In this document: in pieces, positions 53,831-61,766 of the stretch
Layout: every line of letters starts with the position of its first letter
Position numbering within the stretch: the stretch's first letter is position 1
Assembly: GCF_009494395.1 (NCBI RefSeq)
Contig: NZ_VZCB01000079.1
Span: 186,001-250,000 of the forward strand
Length of the DNA stretch: 64,000 nt
Source of the DNA: Segatella copri
GTDB taxonomy: Bacteria > Bacteroidota > Bacteroidia > Bacteroidales > Bacteroidaceae
Reading direction: 5' to 3'
Made by a program: the position numbers and the translations under genes
The notes under the pieces: model-generated
What the model was told of the DNA's origin: nothing
Seen by the model: the letters and a program-made list of their open reading frames with translations, nothing else
The model's database searches: none

Positions 53831-56800
53831 TTAGAAACCTACCTGAAGTCCGAATGATACGGATGTTGAAAGTGGATAGTTCCAGTTTGGATTCTCTGGG
53901 TCTGAACAGGTCAGGCTATTGCTCTTGAGGGTCAAAAGATTCTGACCTGAGAGATAGACACGGGCACTGGTCATCTTCAACTTAGAGAGGATGCTGCTTG
54001 GGATAGTGTAACCCACCTGCAAGGTGCGCAACTTCAAGTAAGATCCATTCTCAACGTAGTAAGAGGAAGCACGACCCTCATCGGCTGTGTTCATGGTGCT
54101 CAAGCGTGGGATGGAAGAACCGGTATTGTTGGTATTCCAGGCATCGAGCAAACGGGTACCCTTGTTAGAACCACTATCAGTAATAGCCCAGAAGTCGGTC
54201 TGGAACTTTTGGTTGTTATACACATCCTGGTCATAGACACCCTGCCAGAACATACTGAAATCAAAGCCCTTGTAGTTGAGAGCAATATTCAAACCATAAG
54301 AGAAGGCTGGCACAGGGTCGAAAATCCAAGTCTGGTCATCTGAAGTAATTCCATTTTTACCATCTAAGTCCTTGTATTTCAATCCACCGACACGTGCGTT
54401 TGGCTGTCCAGACTTATCTACTTCTGCCTGATTCTGGAAAATTCCATCGGCTACATAACCTACGATAGAACCGTATGACTTGCCACTCTGCACCAGGTTT
54501 TCCGTAGATGTGTGAGCGTAAGCACCTGTTGTTGTTGCTGGCAAATAAGTAACCTTATTGCGGAAGAAATCCAGATTGCCGTTCACATCGATGCCAAGTC
54601 CATTAGCCAAGGTCTTGCGATAACCCACGGTGAACTCCATACCCCAGTTGCGGAGCGAAGGACCATTCTGCCATGAATTTCCACCTTCACCAGTTGCACC
54701 CAGATAAGCAGGATTAATCAACATATCCTTTACATTCTTAATATAGGCATCCACTGTACCATAGAGGGTGTTGCCAAACAGGGTGTAATCCAAACCTACG
54801 TTGTACTGGGTAGCAGCCTCCCATTTCAAGTTAGGGTTAGCCAACTGTGTGGCACGATAGCCAGAAGGGAAGGTACCTGAACCTTGCAGGAAGAGATCGT
54901 ATGCTGTAGAGGTTACACGGTCTAATCCGTAATCCACTACATAAAGACCAAACTGTGCATTGTTGTCGATAGCCTGGTTACCTGTCTGACCCCAAGAGAG
55001 TCGCAACTTGGCATCATCCAACCAATCCTTCTTCAGGAGATTAGAGAATCTGAAGCCGAGTGATGCAGCAGGGAAAGTACCCCAGCGATGAGCCTTACCG
55101 AAACGTGATGAACCATCATGACGGATAGTAAAGGAAGCCAAGAGGAGATCATCCCAGTTGTAGTTCACCTTTCCGAAGAAAGAAGCCAGGCGATAACCTA
55201 CCTTTGCACCCGAGTTACGCATCGTTCCCGTGGCAGCATTTGGCCACATGTAATCTACATCTTCCAGCGCATAGCCTTCTGAATAGGCAGAGAAATCGAT
55301 AACCGACTGCTTGGAAACTTCCATACCACCGAGTACATCGATGTTGTGCTTGCCAATCTGGGTAACGTACTGGGCTGTGTTAGACCATGTCCAGTTAGTC
55401 TCATTGTTATTCGAGAGCGTTGTCTTGGCGATGTCATTGTTGACAATATCGGAATGATAAGTATTCGTCATCGAATTGATAAACGATGTCTTGAAATCCA
55501 AACCGAAGTTAGAACGCAGAGTCAATCCCTTGACAGGCTTCAATTCTACGAAAGCATTACCGAAGATGCGCCAGTAGTCGAGGTGGTTGTTACGGTTCTG
55601 ATACTGCTCACGACAAGGGTTCTGACGGTCGGCCATACTACCCACTGGACCAGCGAAGGTCTTGCCATCTTCTTCGTAAACCGGAACAATGGAAGGCATC
55701 TTCAAGGCATTCTCCATCGGATGGCAATCTACCTGAGAGGTATAAGTCAATGTTACATTCTCGCCTACGGTTACGATCTTGTTTAAATTCCAAGAAGTAT
55801 TCAAACGAGCTGAGATATTCTCGAAGTCGGTATATTTCAAGACACCCTCATTGTTCTTGTATCCCAAGGAGAACATAGCGCTATGCTTGTCATTAGCATG
55901 AGATACAGAGAGGTCGTAGTTCTGCGAGAAACCTGTGCGAGAGATTTCATCGAGCCAGTCGGTGTCGGAGAATCGCATGGTCTTCTTGGCATTGATGTAG
56001 CCATCATATCGACCATTGATAGTATAGTTCTGATACTGGTTGGTAGCAGGATTCCAAACGGTGATTGGAGTTCCAGAGGCTGCATTCAAGTCGATGCCGT
56101 AGTTGGCAGCATAAGCCACAGGATCGAGTCCATCGTTCAGGGCTGCCTGAGCCATCGCAGTAGCATACTGGCTGGAGTTCATCAGCTTCATCTTCGACTG
56201 GTTGGAATAGAACTGTGCAGTCAGGTTGGCAGAGAAGTCAACAGCAACCTTGCTACCCTTCTTACCTTTCTTGGTGGTGATGATGATGACACCATTCGAT
56301 GCACGGGAACCATAGATAGAAGCTGAAGCGGCATCCTTCAAAACCTGCATACTCTCTATATCATTTGTATTGAGGGTATTCAATGCCATAGTGGTAGGTA
56401 CACCATCTATGATATAAAGTGGATCCTGAGAAGAGTTGAAAGAACCGATACCACGAATACGCACGGTTCCTGAACCAATAGGAGAACCATCGGTAGTAAC
56501 AGTCATACCAGGAACACGACCCTGCAAAGCGCGCATCGGGTCAGTCTCTGAGTTTGTCTTCAGGTTCTTGGTTGAAACTACAGCCACGGAACCGGTCAAA
56601 TCGGCCTTTCGCTGAGTGGTATAACCTGTTACAACCACTTCCTGCAAGTCGTTGGCATCTTCCTGAAGTGTTACCTCCATATTGTCTGAAGCCTTTACTT
56701 CTTGCGTCTTATATCCAATATAAGATATAACAAGTGTGGAACCAGGAGCACATTCTACATGGAAGTTACCATCAAAGTCGGTAACAGTACCAGTCTTTGT

Positions 56801-56944
56801 GCCTTTCACCATAACAGATGCACCAATGACTGTCTCACCGGCAGCATCCTTTACGATGCCATTTACATTTACCTGTTGTGCACTAGCTACGGTGCAAACA
56901 GCACAGAGCGCAGAGCTCATTAGTAATCTTGAAAGATTGTTCAT
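53831..56944 (-). CDS. SusC/RagA TonB-linked outer-membrane transporter
   Basis: This 1037-residue protein has a signal peptide ending VASAQ, then a carboxypeptidase-D-like domain (VNGIVKDAAGETVIGASVMV) and a TonB-plug region with LQEVVVTGYTTQRKADLTGS near residue 100 and IRGIGSFNSSQDPLYIIDG near 165. A 22-strand barrel ends SFGLQVGF, an outer-membrane insertion end. It imports oligosaccharides with SusD. It is the first gene of susC-susD-GH32 and carries the operator-bearing promoter at 56995. The extra N-terminal domain of SusC-type proteins with anti-sigma partners is not present. Confidence 0.97.
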   Translation of the reverse strand: MNNLSRLLMSSALCAVCTVASAQQVNVNGIVKDAAGETVIGASVMVKGTKTGTVTDFDGNFHVECAPGSTLVISYIGYKTQEVKASDNMEVTLQEDANDLQEVVVTGYTTQRKADLTGSVAVVSTKNLKTNSETDPMRALQGRVPGMTVTTDGSPIGSGTVRIRGIGSFNSSQDPLYIIDGVPTTMALNTLNTNDIESMQVLKDAASASIYGSRASNGVIIITTKKGKKGSKVAVDFSANLTAQFYSNQSKMKLMNSSQYATAMAQAALNDGLDPVAYAANYGIDLNAASGTPITVWNPATNQYQNYTINGRYDGYINAKKTMRFSDTDWLDEISRTGFSQNYDLSVSHANDKHSAMFSLGYKNNEGVLKYTDFENISARLNTSWNLNKIVTVGENVTLTYTSQVDCHPMENALKMPSIVPVYEEDGKTFAGPVGSMADRQNPCREQYQNRNNHLDYWRIFGNAFVELKPVKGLTLRSNFGLDFKTSFINSMTNTYHSDIVNNDIAKTTLSNNNETNWTWSNTAQYVTQIGKHNIDVLGGMEVSKQSVIDFSAYSEGYALEDVDYMWPNAATGTMRNSGAKVGYRLASFFGKVNYNWDDLLLASFTIRHDGSSRFGKAHRWGTFPAASLGFRFSNLLKKDWLDDAKLRLSWGQTGNQAIDNNAQFGLYVVDYGLDRVTSTAYDLFLQGSGTFPSGYRATQLANPNLKWEAATQYNVGLDYTLFGNTLYGTVDAYIKNVKDMLINPAYLGATGEGGNSWQNGPSLRNWGMEFTVGYRKTLANGLGIDVNGNLDFFRNKVTYLPATTTGAYAHTSTENLVQSGKSYGSIVGYVADGIFQNQAEVDKSGQPNARVGGLKYKDLDGKNGITSDDQTWIFDPVPAFSYGLNIALNYKGFDFSMFWQGVYDQDVYNNQKFQTDFWAITDSGSNKGTRLLDAWNTNNTGSSIPRLSTMNTADEGRASSYYVENGSYLKLRTLQVGYTIPSSILSKLKMTSARVYLSGQNLLTLKSNSLTCSDPENPNWNYPLSTSVSFGLQVGF

Positions 56945-56994
56945 ACTATTATAATATTTTAAGTTTCAAAAATTGTCATTGTTTGATTCTGCCG

Positions 56995-57061
56995 CAAAAT
57001 TAGGGAAAAGACTGTTATATAAATAAAAAAAATCGTTCCTGCAACAATAATTATGTTACAT
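56995..57061 (-). promoter_or_regulatory. susC promoter and operator
   Basis: On the plus strand: CAAAATTA (56995-57002, minus TAATTTTG -7 box), no TTTG -33 box, then ATCGTTC (57032-57038), 12 bases, TTATGTTACAT (57051-57061). The operator is part of a longer inverted repeat AAATCGTT/AACGATTT (57030-57037, 57064-57071). It matches the permease promoter in sequence and in spacing. Confidence 0.7.
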
Positions 57062-57122
57062 GAAACGATTTTCTTATCTTTTGCTAAGATTTTAAAGTAC
57101 TTATTTTAAAGGAGTTAAAAAA

Positions 57123-58625
57123 CTATTTTCTTTTAGATAACTGTTTATTTCTGAAATCGGTAGGAAGAACGCCAAACTGCTTCCTGAAGCATGAAGAGAA
57201 ATAGCCCGGTAACGCAAAGCCTACTTCTGCCGAGACTTCAGCTACAGTCTTATCAGTCTGCATCAGGAGCATATAGGCTCTCTGCAGACGCATCTCTTTC
57301 AGGAGCTCGACAGGCGTTTTTCCTGTCATAGCCTTCACCTTGCGATAGAGCTGTACTTTACTCAACTGCATCTCGGCTCCCAAATCATCCATCTTCATAT
57401 CAGCATTGCCCATATTCGCAAGAATCTTCTTCTTGAAACGGTCCATGAAATAACGATCACTCTCATCCAAGTGATTCAGTTCAGCAGCCCAGCCCTCCTT
57501 GTTCTCTATGAATCCACGAGCCACGGCTTTCTGTTTCTGCAGCTTCTTTCTATATACCTTATATATATAGAAGATGACAATGAGCAGAACTAAGACGATA
57601 ACGACGGCAACAATAATCATCCATTGCTGGATGCGGAATACCTCTGAATAAGAATCAAGACTGTCCGAAATCTGATCCAGATTCTTCATCTTGACTTCCA
57701 AATCCTGATATTGTAGGGCGATGGCATCACAGTTTTCTGAGGTAGCAAGGAATGATTTCATCACATTATCCTTCTTATAGGGTTTACCCTGAAGGACATT
57801 CATCGCCAATTCCATAATCTTCTCGCCCTGGGTAGGATAGACATAAGAAGCAGCAAACTGTCCTCTCTTCACTCTATCCACTCCTTCCCATTCTCCAGGC
57901 AATCCATCAATGCCTACTATCAGCATCTGCTTATCAATGCCTCGTCTCTCTGCTTCCAGAAAGGCTCCTATGGCACCTAGGTCGCTATGTCCAAACACGC
58001 CATCCGCATGTCCGCCCTTATCCAGATATTGTTTCATCAACTCCTGGGCACGCTCCATCTTCCAGTTACTGTCCAGAGTAACCACCTTGATTCCCGGATA
58101 ATTCTTCATCACCTCGTAGAAACCACGATGGCGCTCAATGACAGGAGAAGCATCTTTCAAGCCCGTAATCTCAACAACGGTACCTTTTCCATCCAGTTTC
58201 CTGACAAGAAAGCGGGCTACTTCCCTACCCGCTTCTACATTATCGCCACCGATGGAAGCTGTATAATGGGATGTCTTTACCTTTCTGTCGAAGAGAATAA
58301 CCGGGATATGAGCACGATAAGCTCGCTCGATGGCAGGTGTTACATCATTCACGTTATCAGGGGCAACAACGATCAAATCTACCTTCTTGGCTATCATATT
58401 GTCTATCTGGCGAGCCTGACGTTGCCCGTCATTCTCTGCAGTAGTAAACAGCAAATCCACATTCTTATATTGATACTGCGCCAGTCGCATCTCATTATTC
58501 ACCTTCTCGCGCCAAGCTCCGCCACAACATTGCGACACACCTATCACCATCTTCTTCTGGGTGCAAGAACCTAGAAGAAGCATACTACTAAGTAGTACTA
58601 TTAAGATAATATTGATTCTTTTCAT
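57123..58625 (-). CDS. membrane-spanning one-component regulator: periplasmic sugar-binding domain fused to AraC-type HTH
   Basis: Domain order in 500 residues: signal with lipobox LLGSC (Cys about 21); a LacI/RbsB-like periplasmic sugar-binding domain (about 30-300, with VIGVSQCCGGAWREKV and VPVILFDRKVKTSHYTASIG-type segments); one membrane span at 335-356; a short linker; and an AraC/XylS HTH domain at about 395-495 (AEMQLSKVQLYRKVKAMTG, VSAEVGFALPGYFSSCFRK). Unlike the hybrid two-component sensors of Bacteroides fructan loci, it has no histidine kinase and no receiver, so the fructose signal must cross the membrane directly to the DNA-binding part. It is next to susC and should bind the shared operators. 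It is 5 bases downstream of the AAA gene. Confidence 0.9.
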   Translation of the reverse strand: MKRINIILIVLLSSMLLLGSCTQKKMVIGVSQCCGGAWREKVNNEMRLAQYQYKNVDLLFTTAENDGQRQARQIDNMIAKKVDLIVVAPDNVNDVTPAIERAYRAHIPVILFDRKVKTSHYTASIGGDNVEAGREVARFLVRKLDGKGTVVEITGLKDASPVIERHRGFYEVMKNYPGIKVVTLDSNWKMERAQELMKQYLDKGGHADGVFGHSDLGAIGAFLEAERRGIDKQMLIVGIDGLPGEWEGVDRVKRGQFAASYVYPTQGEKIMELAMNVLQGKPYKKDNVMKSFLATSENCDAIALQYQDLEVKMKNLDQISDSLDSYSEVFRIQQWMIIVAVVIVLVLLIVIFYIYKVYRKKLQKQKAVARGFIENKEGWAAELNHLDESDRYFMDRFKKKILANMGNADMKMDDLGAEMQLSKVQLYRKVKAMTGKTPVELLKEMRLQRAYMLLMQTDKTVAEVSAEVGFALPGYFSSCFRKQFGVLPTDFRNKQLSKRK

Positions 58626-58630
58626 TGATT

Positions 58631-60400
58631 TTATACTTCTTCCATCCGTTTAAGTTCCCACCCCTCAAACTGCATGATGATGAGATGGAGTTTTGTACCT
58701 TGGCGCAAAGCCTCAACCCTTGGAGCCTCGGCATATCGATGAATCTGATCTAGAGCCTCACGCCACTGTTTCTCTGCCTTGGTCATAGGCTTGCCATCTT
58801 CCGTGAACTCACCTTCAACTATCGCAGAGAAATCTTTCTTCGAAAGAACCTTCAACTCCAGAATGTAGCTATGCTGACTGGCATAATGGGTAAGGTCTGG
58901 CAAAAGGAAGAAATCACAATAGCCATGATTCAACTCCAACTCTGGAGCCGTGATATAATAATCATTCAGATTCAGATAAGCCATAAAGAATCCCTGCAGG
59001 TTTCGCTCAGCCTCAATGCCATCACGCACCGAAGAAACCTTGGCATAGGCATCCGCCATAAAGCGCAATCCTTCTTCCCACTTACCATCGTATGCCATGT
59101 CATAATAGTAATCGGTGAGCTGGTTGACATCCACATAAGCCTTTGCCTGATACTCCTCTTCCAGATAACCATAATACTGCTTGCGGACATTATTGTTTGG
59201 AATGCCCAGAATGAGCTTGGAGCCACGAGTTCCCTTGATGGTCAACATGCCATAATAGAACAGAAGACTTGGGAATATCTCTGCCTTTGGAATCTGATAC
59301 GCAGAAAACGACTCATAAAGCTGGGTAACAATCTGCTCCTCTTCTGCTATCTTGCGGATAATGCCCTTACGCTCTCCATCCAGCTTGTCAAACTGCAAGA
59401 GTTTCTTCATCTTGCCGTAATCGGTACGGGTATTCGGGTCTATCATCTGACGAGGAGAACATCCGTTATCCATGTAATTACGAAGGTAATAAAGAACCAT
59501 ATCACAATTAAACATACGAGTTTTCTTCTTCAAAGCTTCTTCTGCAAAGCAATAGTTATCATACCATGGCTTCATATCATTGACGATGGCATCAATATCA
59601 CTATCGGCAGGAATACTACCATGTTCTTTATAATAGGTAAACATCTCCACCACATCAGTGGTAGAGAAGCCCAGCATCTCATCAAACTCCGGCTTGATAG
59701 AAATGTTCCAACCTATATTGAATCCACTCGTCACATCATCCAGGGTTACAGGGCTCACACCCATCATGAAGATACGCTCAAAATTACCCTTGAACTTTTT
59801 GAAGACATCACGATAAAAGCCGTCAGCATGGGTAATCGCATGATACACATTCTCACCACGTTCGTTGAGTATGACATTCGTGAAGTTGTCATACTCATCG
59901 ATGATGAGATACAGATGATACTGGTGCGCCTTGGCAGCCTTGAATATCAGTTCCATCTTTTCCTCGAAATCTTCCTGCGCCAGGATTTCTTCCATCTCTA
60001 CCTGATAATATTCTGAGTATTGACGGACAAAAGCATCAAGGTTGATGCTGAGATAAGAATTAAACTTAGTCTCAAGCTTGTCGATATTACCCGTAATCTG
60101 GGAGAAATCTAGGAACAGCACCTGATACTTTCCCTGCAAAGGTGTAGGATGCTGGCCTATCCACAGATTTCCAAAAAGACTCTGGAACTTATGGCTCTGC
60201 GTACAGTCATAGTAAGAATAGAGCATACTCAAGAATATGCTCTTACCAAAACGACGAGGACGGATGAAGAAGAGATTGCGAGGCTGCTTCTCCAGCTCCG
60301 GGATAAACATCGTCTTATCCACATAATATAGATTCTGCTCTATTACCGTAGCAAAATCAGCCACCCCATAAGGTACTTGTTTAACTTGCTGTTCCATCAT
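58631..60400 (-). CDS. AAA-ATPase-like / PD-(D/E)XK family protein
   Basis: This 589-residue protein has the AAA-ATPase_like start PYGVADFATVIEQNLYYVDKT, an atypical P-loop FIRPRRFGKSIFLSMLYSYY near residue 50, YLIIDEYDNF as Walker B near 170, and a C-terminal nuclease-like domain with HGYCDFFLLPD and YILELKVLSKKDF near 520-545. The family is abundant and multi-copy in Prevotella and Bacteroides; its role is unknown and it may behave as a selfish or defence element. The ATG at 60400 is followed by a second ATG. It has its own promoter and is 5 bases upstream of the fructan regulator. Confidence 0.85.
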   Translation of the reverse strand: MMEQQVKQVPYGVADFATVIEQNLYYVDKTMFIPELEKQPRNLFFIRPRRFGKSIFLSMLYSYYDCTQSHKFQSLFGNLWIGQHPTPLQGKYQVLFLDFSQITGNIDKLETKFNSYLSINLDAFVRQYSEYYQVEMEEILAQEDFEEKMELIFKAAKAHQYHLYLIIDEYDNFTNVILNERGENVYHAITHADGFYRDVFKKFKGNFERIFMMGVSPVTLDDVTSGFNIGWNISIKPEFDEMLGFSTTDVVEMFTYYKEHGSIPADSDIDAIVNDMKPWYDNYCFAEEALKKKTRMFNCDMVLYYLRNYMDNGCSPRQMIDPNTRTDYGKMKKLLQFDKLDGERKGIIRKIAEEEQIVTQLYESFSAYQIPKAEIFPSLLFYYGMLTIKGTRGSKLILGIPNNNVRKQYYGYLEEEYQAKAYVDVNQLTDYYYDMAYDGKWEEGLRFMADAYAKVSSVRDGIEAERNLQGFFMAYLNLNDYYITAPELELNHGYCDFFLLPDLTHYASQHSYILELKVLSKKDFSAIVEGEFTEDGKPMTKAEKQWREALDQIHRYAEAPRVEALRQGTKLHLIIMQFEGWELKRMEEV

Positions 60401-60429
60401 GATCTATCCTTAAAAACACTATCTGTGTG

Positions 60430-60437
60430 CAAAGATA
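60430..60437 (-). promoter_or_regulatory. -7 box of the AAA gene
   Basis: Minus strand TATCTTTG, giving a leader of about 25 bases to the ATG at 60400. No TTTG -33 box was found; the region upstream is the hairpin at 60451. Confidence 0.55.
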
Positions 60438-60450
60438 GCATAAAAAAACG

Positions 60451-60487
60451 AAAAAGCCACAGTTTGCGTTTACAAACTGCGGCTTTT
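60451..60487 (-). terminator. hairpin terminator between the sorting-domain remnant and the AAA gene
   Basis: AAAAAGCC-A-CAGTTTG pairs with CAAACTG-C-GGCTTTT around a 6-base loop, with A and T runs. It lies just downstream of the pseudogene stop at 60515 on the minus strand, so it fits as that lost gene's terminator. Confidence 0.75.
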
Positions 60488-60514
60488 ATTATATTTTATC
60501 CGAAACACACGTTC

Positions 60515-60640
60515 CTACCATACGACTTTCTTGTTGCCCATAATATAAATGTGTCCTTTTTGTGGCACAAGGACTTTTCTTCCCGAGAGGTCGAACAGAG
60601 TAGGATTGATGCTTCATTACCAAAATAAACGTCTCCAAAA
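60515..60640 (-). pseudogene. remnant of a type IX secretion C-terminal sorting domain
   Basis: Minus strand from about 60610 reads INPTLFDLSGRKV, then LVPQKGHIYIMGNKKVVW and a stop at 60515. The pattern DLSGRKV...KGxYIxxGKKVV is that of C-terminal tails of secreted Bacteroidota proteins. Upstream, a one-base frame change continues the sense as VYFGNEAS, and then nothing recognisable, with no start codon. It is the 3' end of a lost gene, followed by its old terminator at 60451. Confidence 0.65.
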
Positions 60641-60663
60641 GTGCGTTTCTCAAATTTTATTTG

Positions 60664-60671
60664 TACTTTTG
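60664..60671 (+). promoter_or_regulatory. possible -7 box of the LytTR gene
   Basis: TACTTTTG matches TAnnTTTG. If used, the LytTR transcript has a leader of about 155 bases. Confidence 0.4.
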
Positions 60672-60721
60672 CAGTGTCATTCAGAACTTTGTTTTATTTT
60701 TACAGCACGATAATAAACAAA

Positions 60722-60775
60722 ATGTCTGGATATGGCAAGCATCCCGGTGCACCAACAGAGTAGCTTAGGTACACC
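60722..60775 (+). other. leader with a 13-codon reading frame and hairpin before the LytTR gene
   Basis: ATG at 60722 opens the peptide MSGYGKHPGAPTE, ending in TAG at 60761-60763. GGTGCACC (60746-60753) pairs with GGTACACC (60768-60775) with one mismatch, so the stop codon sits in the loop. Translation of the short frame would open this hairpin. No known riboswitch was recognised. Confidence 0.35.
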
Positions 60776-60829
60776 CTGATAAAGAAGATAAATGATAGTG
60801 CTGCGTTAATTAAATAAATCAGATTCAAC

Positions 60830-61654
60830 ATGTCGTTTCTAACTCGAACATATCCTTTTAAACAGAGTAAACACTTGCTAAAAGATAGTAGCATCTTTGG
60901 CTTCATCATTTGGGTAATTTTATATTTTCTGCAGCCATTTGGACTCTGCTTATATCAAGGTAACAAATGCTTTGTTGCTACATTATTCGGACTGGTAACT
61001 TTTGGATGCCACATAACATACGCTGCAACGATATTGAAGTATTTGCATCAAACTATCAAGCCCTGGCGTATCTGGCATGAAGGAGTAGCTATACTCGGAC
61101 TGATTTTCATCATTGCCTTCGGTAATTTCCTCCTATTCTCATACTTGTTTCACTATACGATTACATTCAGTCTGTTTCTCTTGTTTCTAAATTGGACTAT
61201 TATCATAGGCATATTTCTTACGACATTATCTATCGGAATGCAATACAATAGAACATTACGAGAGAGAATGGAAGAGTTGTTGCGCAATACAACAAAGGAA
61301 CAGGAAGAAGTATCTATTACCATCCATGATACTAACGTAAGAGGAAACGATCTGTCGATTGCCATCAACGATCTACTTTATATGGAAGCACAGAAAAACA
61401 ATGTATCCGTCTGTTTTCTAAAAGAAGGTAATGTTGTTGCTGTTGATATCCATACAACACTAACCCATGCTCTTGAAGAGTTGAAAGAGTTTGAGAACAT
61501 TTTCCAATGTCACCGTTCTTTTGCTGTCAATGTGAATAATATCACTTCGGCACGAGGCAACTCAAATGGTTATCAACTGACTCTCGGAAATTGCACAAAC
61601 ATCATACCCGTTTCCCGAAGATTTGTGCCCAAGTTAAAGACTTATCTTACATAG
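60830..61654 (+). CDS. membrane-bound LytTR-domain transcription regulator
   Basis: This 274-residue protein has four hydrophobic segments (about residues 23-40, 47-68, 85-106, 113-133) followed by a short coiled linker and a LytTR DNA-binding domain (about 155-270) with INDLLYMEAQKNNVSVCFL, FQCHRSFAVNVNNI and IIPVSRRFVPKLK. It has no receiver or kinase, so it is a one-component, membrane-anchored regulator. The next gene, a TonB-dependent receptor, starts 112 bases downstream on the same strand with its own promoter and is the natural target. A/T content is higher than in the housekeeping genes of this window. Confidence 0.88.
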   Translation: MSFLTRTYPFKQSKHLLKDSSIFGFIIWVILYFLQPFGLCLYQGNKCFVATLFGLVTFGCHITYAATILKYLHQTIKPWRIWHEGVAILGLIFIIAFGNFLLFSYLFHYTITFSLFLLFLNWTIIIGIFLTTLSIGMQYNRTLRERMEELLRNTTKEQEEVSITIHDTNVRGNDLSIAINDLLYMEAQKNNVSVCFLKEGNVVAVDIHTTLTHALEELKEFENIFQCHRSFAVNVNNITSARGNSNGYQLTLGNCTNIIPVSRRFVPKLKTYLT

Positions 61655-61730
61655 TTATTTGTCCTTCAACTTAGTTATTCGGCATCTTAACTAGCTTTCT
61701 ATCATAAGTTTTAGTTGTATATCCTAAGAA

Positions 61731-61762
61731 TTTGGCAACTCCAGTTTCATGCAGTATCTTTG
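61731..61762 (+). promoter_or_regulatory. promoter of the TonB-dependent receptor gene, leaderless start
   Basis: TTTG (61731-61734), 20 bases, TATCTTTG (61755-61762). The start codon at 61767 lies where transcription should begin. An upstream ATG at 61749 falls inside the promoter and is therefore unlikely. Confidence 0.65.
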
Positions 61763-61766
61763 CGGC

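Larger units (their letters stand above)
60401..60829. other. 429-base gap between the AAA gene and the LytTR gene
   Basis: It holds the AAA promoter -7 box (60430-60437), a terminator hairpin (60451-60487), a decayed C-terminal sorting-domain fragment on the minus strand (60515-60640), a plus-strand -7 box (60664-60671) and a leader of about 160 bases with a 13-codon reading frame and a hairpin before the LytTR ATG. Confidence 0.65.

Noticed and set aside
60700..60909. 69-codon minus-strand frame over the LytTR start
   Set aside because: It is antisense to the LytTR N-terminus and leader, with no family features.
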